NCBI RefSeq assembly: GCF_900163835.1
Contig: NZ_FUKR01000051.1
Coordinates: forward strand, 1 to 49,155
DNA from: Mycetocola reblochoni REB411
GTDB lineage: Bacteria > Actinomycetota > Actinomycetes > Actinomycetales > Microbacteriaceae
Reading direction: 5' to 3'
DNA length: 49,155 nucleotides
Part shown: positions 8,490-16,133 of the stretch, piece by piece
Position numbering within the stretch: the first letter of the stretch is position 1
Layout of the letters: the number at the start of each line of letters is the position of its first letter
The notes under the pieces: model-generated
Told to the model about the DNA's origin: nothing
The model's database searches: none
The model's input: the letters and a program-made list of their open reading frames with translations, nothing else
Made by a program: the position numbers and the translations under genes

Positions 8490-9109
8490 ATCAGGCGGCC
8501 GCGTTCCAACCGGACGACGCGGTCGGCGAGCGCCACTGCAGCGTCGTCGTGAGTGACGGTGCACACGGCGACACCGCGCGCGGCCTCCTCACGCAAGATC
8601 AGTTGCATGCGCGCTGCGCTCTCCCGGTCGAGCCCGGCAGCCGCCTCGTCCAGGAGCAGGATGTCGGGTTCGCGCACGATCCCCTGCGCGAGGAACACGC
8701 GCTGGCGCTGTCCACCCGACAGCTCGGCGAGGGGGCGGGCGGCGAGTTCGCTCATGCCGACGCGCTCCAGGGCACGCTGGGTCGCTCGACGCGCGTCGGC
8801 TCTGGTCGCGCGGGCGCCATGCTTCCACGTGCCCATGCGCACCACATCGGATGCCGTGACGGGCAACGAGTCCGGCGCGGCCGGGCGCTGTACGACGAGC
8901 GCGAGATCTCCGTCGCGACGCACTCCGCCTCGTCGAGGCACCCTCACCCCGGCGAGGATCTCGATCAGGGTCGACTTGCCGGAGCCGTTGCTGCCCGCCA
9001 AAGCGACCACCTCGCCTGGCTGCACCTCGAGGTCGACGGAATGTAGCACGTCGTCGTCGGCGTAGCCGAAGCAGATGTCACGCGCTGACAGGGCGGGGAG
9101 CGAAGCCAT
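8486..9109 (-). CDS. aztA: zinc ABC transporter ATP-binding protein AztA
   Basis: 207 residues from ATG 9109; the open frame continues upstream through the Zur box and into aztB, which is not coding on this strand. ABC motifs: Walker A GSNGSGKST, signature LSGGQRQR, Walker B ILLLDEAAAGLD and the switch His in VTHDD. It powers zinc import with the membrane partner AztB, encoded divergently 55 bases away, and the binding protein AztC. It is short for an ABC ATPase but complete. Because a Zur-type box sits between aztA and aztB, both directions are probably repressed by zinc-loaded Zur. Confidence 0.88.
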   Translation of the reverse strand: MASLPALSARDICFGYADDDVLHSVDLEVQPGEVVALAGSNGSGKSTLIEILAGVRVPRRGGVRRDGDLALVVQRPAAPDSLPVTASDVVRMGTWKHGARATRADARRATQRALERVGMSELAARPLAELSGGQRQRVFLAQGIVREPDILLLDEAAAGLDRESAARMQLILREEAARGVAVCTVTHDDAAVALADRVVRLERGRLI

Positions 9110-9126
9110 CTCCCCATGGTAGCAAT

Positions 9127-9141
9127 TGATAATCATTCTCA
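9127..9141. promoter_or_regulatory. Zur-type zinc box
   Basis: TGATAATCATTCTCA, an almost perfect inverted repeat of the Fur/Zur 7-1-7 type, between the divergent aztA and aztB starts. It lies among zinc transporter genes, so Zur is the natural regulator. A nearly identical box occurs at 14299-14313. Confidence 0.75.
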
Positions 9142-9163
9142 TTCTCATGTAGGGTCGCTTCTC

Positions 9164-10063
9164 GTGCCCTCCCTCCTCGAGCCCTTCACCGTCGAGTTCT
9201 TCGTTCGCGCCCTCAGCGGCGGAGTGCTCGTCGCCGTCATCTGCGGCGTCGTGGGCACCTGGGTCGTGATCAGGGGCATGGCGTTCCTCGGCGAGGCGAT
9301 CGGCCACGGGATGCTGCCCGGCGTCGCTCTCGCCACCGTGCTCGGCGCACCCGTGCTGCTCGGGGCGGCGCTGAGCGCCGCCGCCATGAGCGCGGCGATC
9401 GGTCTGCTGCAGCGCCGCGGCCGACTCTCCTATGACACCAGCATCGGCCTGCTCTTCGTCGCCATGCTCGCGCTCGGCGTGATAATCGTCTCGCACTCGC
9501 GCAGCTTCGCCACCGACGCCACCGCCCTGCTGTTCGGCGACATCCTCGCCATCCGGCCCGACGACATCGCGGTGCTGGCGATCGCCATGATCGTCACGGT
9601 CGGCGTCTCGGCCGGCTTCCATCGATCGTTCGTGGCCACTGCCTTCGACGTGCGCATCGCCCGCACCCTCGGTCTCCGCCCTCAGCTCGCGCACGTGGTG
9701 CTCGTCGCGCTCGTGACGCTCGCCGTCGTGGCATCGTTTCAGGCGGTCGGCACCCTCCTGGTCGTCGGCCTGCTGCTCGCGCCCGCCGTCGCGGCGCGCG
9801 CGTGGACGACCCGCATCCCCACCACCATGGTCGTCGCGGCCGTCTTCGGCGCTGCGGCGGTGATGGTCGGTCTGCTCGCGTCGTGGCACTTCGCCACCGC
9901 CGCCGGCGCATCGATCGCCGCCGCGGCGGTGCTGCTCGCGGCCGTCTCAGCGATCACCCGCTCCGTGCTCACCCGCGCCTCCCGACGGCGCCACCCCGTC
10001 GACCACCGCGACGTCGGCTTCCCGAAATCTGGTCCCGTCGCGCTCCCCGAAAGGAACCGATGA
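9164..10063 (+). CDS. aztB: zinc ABC transporter permease AztB
   Basis: 299 residues from GTG 9164. An in-frame ATG at 9116 would put the Zur box inside the gene and give an unlikely His-rich start, so the GTG is preferred. ABC-3 family permease with about eight or nine transmembrane helices and the conserved GEAIGHGMLPGVALA segment. A His/Arg-rich cytoplasmic tail follows. It pairs with AztA. Its stop overlaps the next start as ATGA, so the lipoprotein gene is translationally coupled. Confidence 0.88.
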   Translation: MPSLLEPFTVEFFVRALSGGVLVAVICGVVGTWVVIRGMAFLGEAIGHGMLPGVALATVLGAPVLLGAALSAAAMSAAIGLLQRRGRLSYDTSIGLLFVAMLALGVIIVSHSRSFATDATALLFGDILAIRPDDIAVLAIAMIVTVGVSAGFHRSFVATAFDVRIARTLGLRPQLAHVVLVALVTLAVVASFQAVGTLLVVGLLLAPAVAARAWTTRIPTTMVVAAVFGAAAVMVGLLASWHFATAAGASIAAAAVLLAAVSAITRSVLTRASRRRHPVDHRDVGFPKSGPVALPERNR

Positions 10064-11262
10064 ACTCCCGCGCCCTGCTGCTCCTCCCCGCGGCTCTGAC
10101 GATCGCCGCACTCAGCGCCTGCACCCCCGCTCCGGGCGCCGCACCGTCGACACCCCCGGAGTCCGGAGACGGTCACGGCGCGATCGCGGGCGCCGCGGAG
10201 GTCGCCGAGCCGCCGCTCGGCCTGCTCTCGCTCGATGCCGAGGGAAACGCCGCGGTGCTCGATCTGCTCAGCGACGAGACCGCCGACCTCGGCGCCACCG
10301 CCGCACCACCCGCGGCCCTCGTTAGCGACGGACGCTACGGCTTCGTCACCACGGCCGAGGGTGTGGAGGTCATCGACTCGGGCCGGTGGAGCTGGGACCA
10401 CGGAGACCACTTCCATTACTACCTCGCCGAGCCCGGCATTCTCGGCACCGTCGCAGGCGAGGGCCCCGTGACCGTCACGTCCGGCGCGCTGTCGACCGCT
10501 GGCACCACGGGGGTCTTCTTCGCCGGCTCCGGCGAAGCCGTCCTGCTCGACAACAAGGCGCTCTCCGAGGGTCGGATAGAGGAACTGCTCCGCGTCGAGA
10601 CGGGGGCGGATGCCGGACTCGTCGCCCCGGTCGGCGATGGCGCACTCGTGACCGAGGGCGACGCGCTCGTCTACCACGACGACGACGGCAGCCCGGCCGG
10701 CACCCCGGTCGAGTGCGTCGACCCCGCGGGTGCGATCACGACCCGGGTGGGCCTCGTCGTCGGCTGCGCCGACGGCGCGGTGCTTGCGACCTGGCAGAAC
10801 GGCGAGCTCGCCACCGAGCGCATCCCTTACCCGGCCGAGGCGTCCGATCGCGCCCTCTCATTCGACGGACGCAAGGGCCGCCCGACTGTCGCTTCCGTGG
10901 CCGGGACCACCGGATTCTGGTTGCTCGACTCCCGCGAGCGCACCTGGACACTGGTGTCGACCGAGCGGCCGCTCGCTCGCGTGGTCGCGGTGGACGACGC
11001 CGAGGGTCATGTCGTCGCGATCGACGTGGACGGTCGCGTCGTCGTGTATCTCGCCGACGGCGGCACCCTCGTCGGCGCCACTGAGCCGATACTCGCCGAG
11101 GGCGGCAGCGCCTCGTCGCTCGTCGTCGACGAGCAGCGCGCCTACGTGAGCGACCCGGGAGCGGGACTCGTGCACGAGATCGATTACGCCGACGGCGCCC
11201 GAATCGCTCGATCGCTCGAGACCCCGACAGCGCCGACGTTCGTCACGGAGGTCGGACGATGA
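10060..11262 (+). CDS. AztD-like lipoprotein, second copy in the zinc operon
   Basis: 400 residues. Lipobox ALSAC gives lipidation at Cys21. The rest is built of short beta repeats of the propeller kind seen in AztD. It shares the two-cysteine segment with AztD: Cys219 (VECVDPAG) and Cys236 (VVGCADGA) match Cys206 and Cys224 of the aztD product downstream. It lacks the His that follows the first Cys there, and instead carries a His cluster SWDHGDHFHYY (His114, 117, 119) that could bind zinc. It is an AztD paralogue placed between permease and binding protein, overlapping both neighbours by four bases. It is probably a membrane-tethered metallochaperone; this is inference. Confidence 0.75.
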   Translation: MNSRALLLLPAALTIAALSACTPAPGAAPSTPPESGDGHGAIAGAAEVAEPPLGLLSLDAEGNAAVLDLLSDETADLGATAAPPAALVSDGRYGFVTTAEGVEVIDSGRWSWDHGDHFHYYLAEPGILGTVAGEGPVTVTSGALSTAGTTGVFFAGSGEAVLLDNKALSEGRIEELLRVETGADAGLVAPVGDGALVTEGDALVYHDDDGSPAGTPVECVDPAGAITTRVGLVVGCADGAVLATWQNGELATERIPYPAEASDRALSFDGRKGRPTVASVAGTTGFWLLDSRERTWTLVSTERPLARVVAVDDAEGHVVAIDVDGRVVVYLADGGTLVGATEPILAEGGSASSLVVDEQRAYVSDPGAGLVHEIDYADGARIARSLETPTAPTFVTEVGR

Positions 11263-12179
11263 GGATGCTCCGCACGTGCGCCCTGCTCTCCGCGACCGTC
11301 GTGCTCGGCGTCGGGGTCGCCGGATGCACCGGTTCCGCGGAGGCGGATCGACCGCAGATCGTCGTCACGACGAACATCCTCGGCGATGTGGTCGAGAACG
11401 TCGTCGGCGACGCCGCCGAGGTCACGACCCTGATGAAGCCGAACGCCGATCCGCACTCGTTCGAGATCTCCGCACAGGAGGCGGCACGGATGGACGCCGC
11501 CGACCTGCTCGTGACGAACGGCCTCGGGCTCGAAGAGGGTCTGCAGCAGCACATCGATCGCACGTCCTCTGCGGGTGTGCCCACCCTCATCGCAGGCGAC
11601 GTGATCGAGGTACTCCCCTACACCTCGGAGGATGCCGCCGGCGCCGACGACCCGCACTTCTGGACGGATCCCTCCCGCATGGTCGACGTGGTGGATGCTC
11701 TCGAAGACGCCCTGGCTGACATCGACGGGATCGACGTCGAGCAGATCCGCGACAACTCCGCCGCCTACCGCGGCGACCTCGCCGAGCTCGACGAGGAGAT
11801 GTCCGCGTCCTTCGCCGCAATCCCCGCCGACCGACGGGCGCTCGTGACGAATCACCATGTCTTCGGCTACCTCGCAGATCGCTTCGACTTCCGGCTCGTC
11901 GGCACCGTCATCCCCGGCGGCACGACGCTCGCGGCTCCGAGCGCTGCCGACCTGCGCGATCTCACCGACGCGATCGACGAGGCGGGGGTCCCCACGATCT
12001 TCGCCGAGTCGTCGCAGCCCGACCGGCTCATCCAGGTGCTGGCATCGGAGGCCGGCATCGAGGTCGACGTCGTCGAGCTGTTCACCGAGTCCCTCACCGA
12101 ACCGGGCGAGGGCGCCGATACCTACCTGACGATGATGCGCGCCAACACCGAGCGCATCGCCGACGGGCTGACCCCATGA
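11259..12179 (+). CDS. aztC: zinc ABC transporter substrate-binding lipoprotein AztC
   Basis: 306 residues. The lipobox ends at Cys23 (GVAGC). Cluster A-I solute-binding fold with zinc ligands His66 (NADPHSF), His133 (DPHFW) and His199 (NHHVFGY). A His in the third position marks the zinc branch; the manganese-type protein at 47.4-48.4 kb has Glu there. The long His-rich loop of ZnuA is absent, as in AztC, which receives zinc from AztD instead. It overlaps the preceding lipoprotein gene by four bases and is followed by aztD after 38 bases. Confidence 0.88.
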   Translation: MRMLRTCALLSATVVLGVGVAGCTGSAEADRPQIVVTTNILGDVVENVVGDAAEVTTLMKPNADPHSFEISAQEAARMDAADLLVTNGLGLEEGLQQHIDRTSSAGVPTLIAGDVIEVLPYTSEDAAGADDPHFWTDPSRMVDVVDALEDALADIDGIDVEQIRDNSAAYRGDLAELDEEMSASFAAIPADRRALVTNHHVFGYLADRFDFRLVGTVIPGGTTLAAPSAADLRDLTDAIDEAGVPTIFAESSQPDRLIQVLASEAGIEVDVVELFTESLTEPGEGADTYLTMMRANTERIADGLTP

Positions 12180-12217
12180 CAGGACCCCGACCGGGGCCCG
12201 ACACGAGAGGAAACAAA

Positions 12218-13417
12218 ATGAAGCGACACATGAGAATGAGTGCCGCTGTGGCGGCACTGGCGGGCGTCTCGCTGCTCGCCACCGCCTGCGCAGGCGGCGC
12301 GGGGAGTTCCGCGCCCGCCGATGAGGAGTCGCCGGCCGCCGCGACCGAGACGGGCCGCGTCGCGATCTCCTACCCCGGTGGGATCGCCGTGCTCGATCCG
12401 GAGACACTCGAGGTCGTCGACGAGTTCGAGACCGAGGAATTCACGCGCCTCAACGCCTTCGGCGACGGCCGCACGATCGCCGTCACCACGTCCGAGGGCT
12501 TCCAGATGCTCGACACCGGCGAAGCCGTCCTCACCGACGCGCTGTTCGAGGGGACCACGCCCGGTCACGTCGTCATCCACGGCGAGAACACGGTGCTGTT
12601 CGACGACCGCACCGGCACCACCACGATCGTGCCGACCGACGGCTTCGCCGACGGCTACGACGCGCTGCCTGAGACCACGACCTACACCGCAGACGCCCCG
12701 CATCACGGGGTCTCTATCGTGCTGGAGAACGGCTCGCTGATCACCACCGTCGGCGACGAGACCGCTCGCACCGGCGCCAAGGCTCTGCACCCGCACGAAG
12801 ACCACTGGGACGAGGCCGCGGCGAGCGCCGAATGCCCCGGCATCCACGGCGAGGGCACGGCAGCCGACGAGGCCGTGATCTTCGGCTGCGAGAACGGCGC
12901 CCTGCTGTTCAAGGACGAGGCGTTCACCAAGCTCGCGGCACCGGATGCCTACGGACGCATGGGCAACGCGTTCGTCTCGGAGACCAGCCCGATCGTCGTC
13001 GGCGACTACAAGAACGACCCCGACGCCGAGGGCTACCTGCTGAACGCGGTGGCGCTGATCGACACCGCGGCCGAGACCCTGGAGGTCGTGGAGCTCCCCG
13101 CCGAGGTCCAGTACACGTTCCGCGACATCGCCCGCGGCCCCGAGGATCTCGCGTACATCCTGTCGACCGACGGCCACATCCACGTGCTCGACCCCGCGAC
13201 CGGTGAGCTGACCGAGTCGTACCCGGTCATCGACCCGTGGAAGGGCCCGGCCGAATGGCAGGACGCCCACCCCGCGATCAAGGTCGACGGCGAAATCGCC
13301 TACGTGACCGAGCCCGCCGCGAACAGCGTGCACGCGGTCGACCTGACCACCGGCGAGGTCATCGCCTCGGTCGAGCTCGACTACACGCCGAACGAACTCG
13401 CGGTCGCGATCGGTTGA
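12218..13417 (+). CDS. aztD: zinc metallochaperone AztD
   Basis: 399 residues from ATG 12218, preceded by GAGAGG; an upstream in-frame ATG overlaps aztC and lacks that site. Lipobox LLATAC (Cys24). Beta-propeller protein with candidate zinc sites: His162-His163 (APHHG), His191/193/196 (HPHEDHW), Cys206 and His210 (ECPGIHGEG) and Cys224 (FGCENG). The C-terminal part contains WQDAHPA. In Paracoccus AztD delivers zinc directly to AztC. A strong bidirectional terminator follows, so it ends the Azt operon. Confidence 0.88.
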   Translation: MKRHMRMSAAVAALAGVSLLATACAGGAGSSAPADEESPAAATETGRVAISYPGGIAVLDPETLEVVDEFETEEFTRLNAFGDGRTIAVTTSEGFQMLDTGEAVLTDALFEGTTPGHVVIHGENTVLFDDRTGTTTIVPTDGFADGYDALPETTTYTADAPHHGVSIVLENGSLITTVGDETARTGAKALHPHEDHWDEAAASAECPGIHGEGTAADEAVIFGCENGALLFKDEAFTKLAAPDAYGRMGNAFVSETSPIVVGDYKNDPDAEGYLLNAVALIDTAAETLEVVELPAEVQYTFRDIARGPEDLAYILSTDGHIHVLDPATGELTESYPVIDPWKGPAEWQDAHPAIKVDGEIAYVTEPAANSVHAVDLTTGEVIASVELDYTPNELAVAIG

Positions 13418-13436
13418 TCGACGGTATTCGCACGGG

Positions 13437-13472
13437 AGCGGGCAGGGCGTCGTCAGTGACGCCCTGCCCGCT
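13437..13472. terminator. bidirectional terminator between aztD and the TetR gene
   Basis: Perfect 15-bp GC-rich inverted repeat (AGCGGGCAGGGCGTC and its complement) with a 6-nt loop, placed between convergent genes. On the plus strand a T-containing stretch follows. Confidence 0.82.
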
Positions 13473-13476
13473 TCGT

Positions 13477-14184
13477 TCATCCCCGGTCTTCTCCCTGGAG
13501 GCCGGACCCCGTCAGCTGCGCAGCGAGCCCGGTGATGGTGGTGTCGACGACGAAGCGATAGTAGGCCTCGCGCTGTGTGACAGCCGCATCCCCTCCGCGG
13601 AGGAACGGATCGATGAGGGTGCGGGTGAGCAGCTGCAGCCCTGGACTACCCTCCGACGCATCACGGAACTCGGCCATCATCGACGCATGGTCGCGGGGTC
13701 CGTCCTCTTCGTGCAGCAGACGGTCGTCGCCGATCGTGATCGTGAGCAAGGCCGTGTTCAGCAGCGTCGCGTATGCGAGACCCGCCTGATCGCCGAAGCC
13801 GGCGCGCAGAAGAGCGGCGATCCCACGGTCGAGGATCGGCAGCGCCGCAGGGAACGTCGGGCCATGCATGAGCAGCCACTTCGCCACCCCCGGGTGCGCC
13901 GCGACGATCGGGTACGCCGCGAAGAGCAGGTTCCGGAAGTACTCGTCCCACGGCAGGTCGGCCGAGGGCGCCCCGAGTCCGTCGAGCACTCGCTCGACCA
14001 CGCGCCGGGCGATGAGGTCTTTTCCCCCGACGTGGTGGTAGATGACGGATGCTGTGACGTCGAGACGCCGCGCAAGGTCACGTATCGACCAGCCGAGGAG
14101 GTGCGAGTGCTCGGTGAGCTCGAGCGCGGTATCGACGACGAGCTCCGGGGTGAGCCCCACGTGAAATGGTGCGTCGTTCGTCAT
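13477..14184 (-). CDS. TetR-family transcriptional regulator
   Basis: 235 residues. The N-terminal helix-turn-helix lies at about residues 30-58 (WSIRDLARRLDVTASVIYHHVGGK). The C-terminal helical ligand domain has no recognisable ligand signature. It is divergent from the metallophore transport operon at 14343. The 33-bp palindrome in the gap is the obvious candidate operator, so it probably represses both directions. The effector could be a siderophore or another exported compound. Confidence 0.85.
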   Translation of the reverse strand: MTNDAPFHVGLTPELVVDTALELTEHSHLLGWSIRDLARRLDVTASVIYHHVGGKDLIARRVVERVLDGLGAPSADLPWDEYFRNLLFAAYPIVAAHPGVAKWLLMHGPTFPAALPILDRGIAALLRAGFGDQAGLAYATLLNTALLTITIGDDRLLHEEDGPRDHASMMAEFRDASEGSPGLQLLTRTLIDPFLRGGDAAVTQREAYYRFVVDTTITGLAAQLTGSGLQGEDRG

Positions 14185-14237
14185 CCGTTCCTCCCTCGGC
14201 GATCTCCAGTCTCGACGATCGATCCGTCGAAAGCGAT

Positions 14238-14256
14238 TGTGGTAAGGCTTACCTAA
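14238..14256. promoter_or_regulatory. DtxR/IdeR-type iron box
   Basis: The 13-bp core GGTAAGGCTTACC with TAA on its right matches the actinobacterial iron box TTAGGTTAGGCTAACCTAA at 15 of 19 positions. It lies in the gap between the TetR gene and the transporter operon, upstream of a possible -10 element (TATCCT, 14261). Predicts repression by iron-loaded DtxR/IdeR. Confidence 0.65.
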
Positions 14257-14266
14257 CTAGTATCCT

Positions 14267-14299
14267 GCACAGGATTAGAACACTGTTCTAATCCTGTGC
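14267..14299. promoter_or_regulatory. 33-bp perfect palindrome, candidate TetR operator
   Basis: Two 16-bp arms around a single central base at 14283; the inner half-site reads GATTAGAACA and its complement. Size and symmetry fit a TetR dimer or dimer pair. The adjacent divergent gene encodes a TetR protein. It overlaps the likely transcription start region of the transporter operon. Confidence 0.72.
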
Positions 14300-14313
14300 G
14301 ATAATCATTCTCA
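14299..14313. promoter_or_regulatory. second Zur/Fur-type box
   Basis: CGATAATCATTCTCA, identical to the aztAB box except for the first base. It sits between the palindrome and the start codon of the first transporter gene, where a bound repressor would block elongation or initiation. It places this operon in the same metal regulon as the zinc importer. Confidence 0.6.
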
Positions 14314-14342
14314 ATAACCAGTCCGCGGATCCAGGAGACGAA

Positions 14343-16133
14343 ATGCAGGCCCCGTTCACGCGTTCGACACCGAAACCACCGTCCCCCGAAGCGGGTGTGC
14401 TCTCATCCGTCCGCGGAAGCCTCGCCGGCATCGTGGTCCTGAGCGTGATCGGCGCGGCTGGCAGCGTGGTGCCTTTCATCGCGATCGTCGAGCTCGCGAG
14501 AGCGCTGATGCCGGCGATCGACGGAGCCCCTGTGGACGCAGCCCGTGTGTGGCTGATCGTGTCGATCGCGATCGCCGCGCTCATCGTGAGCGTGGGCACT
14601 GCGTTCCTCTCCGGCGTCGTCGGTCACTTCGCCGATGCCGAGATGCAGCACTCGCTGCGTCAGCGGATCATCCGCCACCTGCAGCGCCTCCCGTTGGGAT
14701 GGTTCGATCGACGCAGCTCCGGCGCCGTGCGCAAGCTGGTCGAGAACGACGTGGTCGCCCTCCACCAGCTGGTCGCCCACTCGATCCAGGACGTCTTGAC
14801 GGCGATCACCGTTCCTGTGATCAGCCTCGTGTACCTCTTCATCGTCGAGTGGCGGATGGCGCTGGCGGCACTGGTCCCGCTCGTCGCGATCCTGCTGGTC
14901 TACCCGTTGATGATGCGGGGAGCGGGCGAGAAGTACCGTCAGTACGACCAGGCCACGCAGGCGCTGTCCGGCGCGACGGTCGAGTTCGTCCAGGGCATCG
15001 CTGTGGTCAAGCGCTTCGGGCAGGTCGGACGCAGCCACCGCCGGTACAGTGATGCGACACGCGAGTACGTACGGTTCGTCGGGGAATGGACGCGAGAGAC
15101 CGCCGTGAGCTTCACGATCGTGGAACTGCTCGCTTCTCCCATCGTGGTCCTGGCCTGGCTCCTCGCCGCCGCGGTCTGGCTGGTCGGGAATGCGGGTGTT
15201 GCCCCGGTCGACATCCTCCCCGGCATCCTTCTCGGCCTCGGCCTCACCGCTCCGCTGATGAAGCTCGGCGCGTCGGGGCAGTTCCTGCGCAACGCGACGA
15301 AGGCGCGGCAGTCCCTCTCGGAATTCTTCGGGCTGGCTCCTGTGTCCGCCCCCGACCGGCCCGAGACTCCGGAGGGCCACAGTGTCGCGCTCGACGACGT
15401 GTCGTTCGGGTACCTCGACTCGCACCGCGTGCTCGAGGACATCTCCCTCGCCTGCGCGCCGGGCACCGTCACCGCACTCGTCGGAGCCTCCGGATCGGGC
15501 AAGTCGACCCTGGCCAAGCTGGTGCCGCGCTTCTACGACGTCGACGAGGGATCCATGACCATCGGCGGGACGGACGTACGACGCATCCCTTCGAACGAGT
15601 TGTACCGCCGGGTCGGCTTCGTGTTCCAGGACGTGCAGCTGTTGCGGGCGAGCCTGCGCGACAACATCCGGCTCACTCGCCCCGACGCAACCGATGCCGA
15701 GGTCGAGGCCGCCGCCCGTGCCGCGCAGATCCATGACCGGATCCTGCAGTTCGCGCGAGGGTACGACGCCGTCGTCGGGGAGGACGCGAACCTGTCCGGC
15801 GGCGAAGCGCAGCGGGTCACCATCGCCAGATCCTTGCTGGCTGACGCGCCCATCCTGGTGCTCGACGAGGCCACGGCCTTCGCCGATCCCGATTCCGAGG
15901 CCTCGATCCAGCGCGCTCTGAGTACGCTCGCCGCCTCACGCACGGTCCTCGTGATCGCCCACCGCCTGCACACGATCGTCCGAGCCGATCAGATCCTCGT
16001 GCTCGACAACGGTCACATCGTCGAACGTGGCACTCACGAAGAGCTGGTCGCCTCCGACGGCCGATTCGCCGCCATGTGGTCCGACTACCAGAGGAACCAT
16101 GCCCGCTCTCTCCCGGAAGGAGCCGGCGCGTGA
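14343..16133 (+). CDS. ABC half-transporter (IrtA/YbtP-like), permease fused to ATPase
   Basis: 596 residues. The N-terminal six-helix exporter-fold membrane domain covers about residues 15-320. The ATPase has Walker A GASGSGKST, signature LSGGEAQR, Walker B ILVLDEATAFADPDSE and switch His in IAHRLHT. The unusual AFADPDSE after Walker B is typical of siderophore-uptake half-transporters of the IrtAB/YbtPQ kind, which import ferric siderophores despite an exporter fold. It forms a heterodimer with the next product; the two genes overlap by four bases. The operon also carries an ECF module and an MFS protein, and its promoter has iron and zinc boxes, so metal-loaded metallophore uptake is the best guess. 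Confidence 0.82.
   Translation: MQAPFTRSTPKPPSPEAGVLSSVRGSLAGIVVLSVIGAAGSVVPFIAIVELARALMPAIDGAPVDAARVWLIVSIAIAALIVSVGTAFLSGVVGHFADAEMQHSLRQRIIRHLQRLPLGWFDRRSSGAVRKLVENDVVALHQLVAHSIQDVLTAITVPVISLVYLFIVEWRMALAALVPLVAILLVYPLMMRGAGEKYRQYDQATQALSGATVEFVQGIAVVKRFGQVGRSHRRYSDATREYVRFVGEWTRETAVSFTIVELLASPIVVLAWLLAAAVWLVGNAGVAPVDILPGILLGLGLTAPLMKLGASGQFLRNATKARQSLSEFFGLAPVSAPDRPETPEGHSVALDDVSFGYLDSHRVLEDISLACAPGTVTALVGASGSGKSTLAKLVPRFYDVDEGSMTIGGTDVRRIPSNELYRRVGFVFQDVQLLRASLRDNIRLTRPDATDAEVEAAARAAQIHDRILQFARGYDAVVGEDANLSGGEAQRVTIARSLLADAPILVLDEATAFADPDSEASIQRALSTLAASRTVLVIAHRLHTIVRADQILVLDNGHIVERGTHEELVASDGRFAAMWSDYQRNHARSLPEGAGA

Noticed and set aside
7062-8564. 500-codon open frame on the minus strand opposite the oxidoreductase-methyltransferase gene
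   Set aside because: Composition is a mirror of the real gene (His/Arg/Ala/Gly-rich, no family motifs). Long antisense frames are expected in high-GC coding DNA.
9110-9889. Extension of aztA upstream to about 467 codons
   Set aside because: The extra part lies opposite aztB and across the Zur box and has low-complexity Asp/His/Gly content. The ATPase domain starts at the usual place after ATG 9109.
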